Origin: a bacterium
GTDB taxonomy: Bacteria > Electryoneota > Electryoneia > Electryoneales > Electryoneaceae
Reading direction: 5' to 3'
NCBI GenBank assembly: GCA_014729955.1
Contig: WJJA01000114.1
Span: forward strand, 1 to 6,503
Length of the DNA stretch: 6,503 bases
Part shown: positions 6,331-6,503 of the stretch, one piece after another
Layout of the letters: the number at the start of each line of letters is the position of its first letter
Numbering within the stretch: the first letter of the stretch is position 1
Translations under genes and position numbers: made by a program
The notes under the pieces: generated by a model
The model's database searches: none
What the model saw: the letters and a program-made list of their open reading frames with translations, nothing else
What the model was told of the DNA's origin: nothing

Positions 6331-6503
6331 ATGAAGAAGTTTGCGGTTTTGTGCATGACATTGCTGTTTGTCGCGGTGGTTCTGCATCCGGCGTTGGCAG
6401 CATCGGAAGAACGCAAGGTGAAGGATTTTGACCGGGTCGAGTTCAAGGGGTCCGGCAAGCTGGAGATCTCTCAAACCGGCAGGGAAACCCTTATACTCAA
6501 AGG
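6331..6503 (+). CDS. Exported head GIN domain (DUF2807-like) protein, N-terminal part (3' truncated by window edge)
   Basis: Only the first 57 codons are inside the window. MKKFAVLCMTLLFVAVVL followed by HPALA is a Sec signal peptide with cleavage likely after residue 23 or 24. Cys8 lies in the hydrophobic stretch without a lipobox, so this is probably not a lipoprotein. The mature start contains VKDFDRVEFKGSGKLEISQT and then ETLILKG. That is the opening of the putative auto-transporter adhesin head GIN domain: a basic residue, FdrVe-x-x-GsG-x-l-x-I, then a strand before the expected 'deNLL' segment. Family members are usually 200-250 residue periplasmic or surface beta-solenoid-like proteins of unknown role. 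They are common in Bacteroidota and relatives. The gene has its own strong Shine-Dalgarno site and is transcribed away from the T9SS-cargo gene across a 287-base gap. The family call rests on a short stretch, but the pattern is distinctive. Confidence 0.82.
   Translation, partial: MKKFAVLCMTLLFVAVVLHPALAASEERKVKDFDRVEFKGSGKLEISQTGRETLILK

Noticed and set aside
5958..6431. Open frame of 157 codons on the + strand spanning the divergent intergenic region
   Set aside because: It overlaps the start of the T9SS-cargo gene and runs out of frame through the signal peptide of the GIN-domain gene. It has no ribosome site and no protein-like features.

Overview
This window looks like a bacterial chromosome segment from the Fibrobacteres-Chlorobi-Bacteroidetes (FCB) superphylum, probably outside Bacteroidota proper. 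Three things point there: (i) a secreted protein ending in a type A sorting domain of the type IX secretion system (T9SS), in the YPNPFN / YDLLGREV / LASGVY form common in candidate FCB phyla (KSB1, Calditrichota, Eisenbacteria, Zixibacteria and similar); (ii) tandem FtsX-like permeases of about 800 residues, of the type abundant in these genomes; (iii) a signal-peptide protein starting with a head GIN (DUF2807) domain. The strong Shine-Dalgarno sites (GGAGGAG, GGAGGGA) and moderately high GC content argue against typical Bacteroidota, where such sites are weak. The phylum is an inference and no species can be named.

Layout. Positions 1-1338 (+) hold the C-terminal ~56% of an ABC transporter permease that enters from the left edge. 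A complete paralogous permease follows after 8 bases (1347-3782, +). These two form an operon and probably belong to a MacB/FtsX-type export system whose ATPase is not in the window. Positions 3783-3988 lie between convergent genes and are dense in stem-loops, including a perfect 32-bp palindrome that looks like a shared bidirectional terminator. Positions 3989-6043 (-) encode a 684-residue exported T9SS cargo protein, probably with a beta-propeller-like body and no recognisable enzymatic function. Positions 6044-6330 are a divergent intergenic region. It probably holds the promoters for both flanking genes, and it contains a possible pseudoknot or switch-like structure ahead of the right-hand gene. 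Positions 6331-6503 (+) are the first 57 codons of an exported GIN-domain protein that leaves the window.

How the genes relate. All are cell-envelope functions: a substrate-moving or envelope-remodelling permease pair, a surface or secreted protein, and an exported putative adhesin-like protein. Nothing ties the permeases functionally to the other two, since the terminator separates them. The T9SS cargo and the GIN protein share only a divergent promoter region. I saw no RNA genes, CRISPR arrays, insertion sequences or attachment sites, and no strong case for a new biological system. The most uncommon items are the intergenic hairpin cluster, the possible pseudoknot leader and the uncharacterised T9SS cargo.
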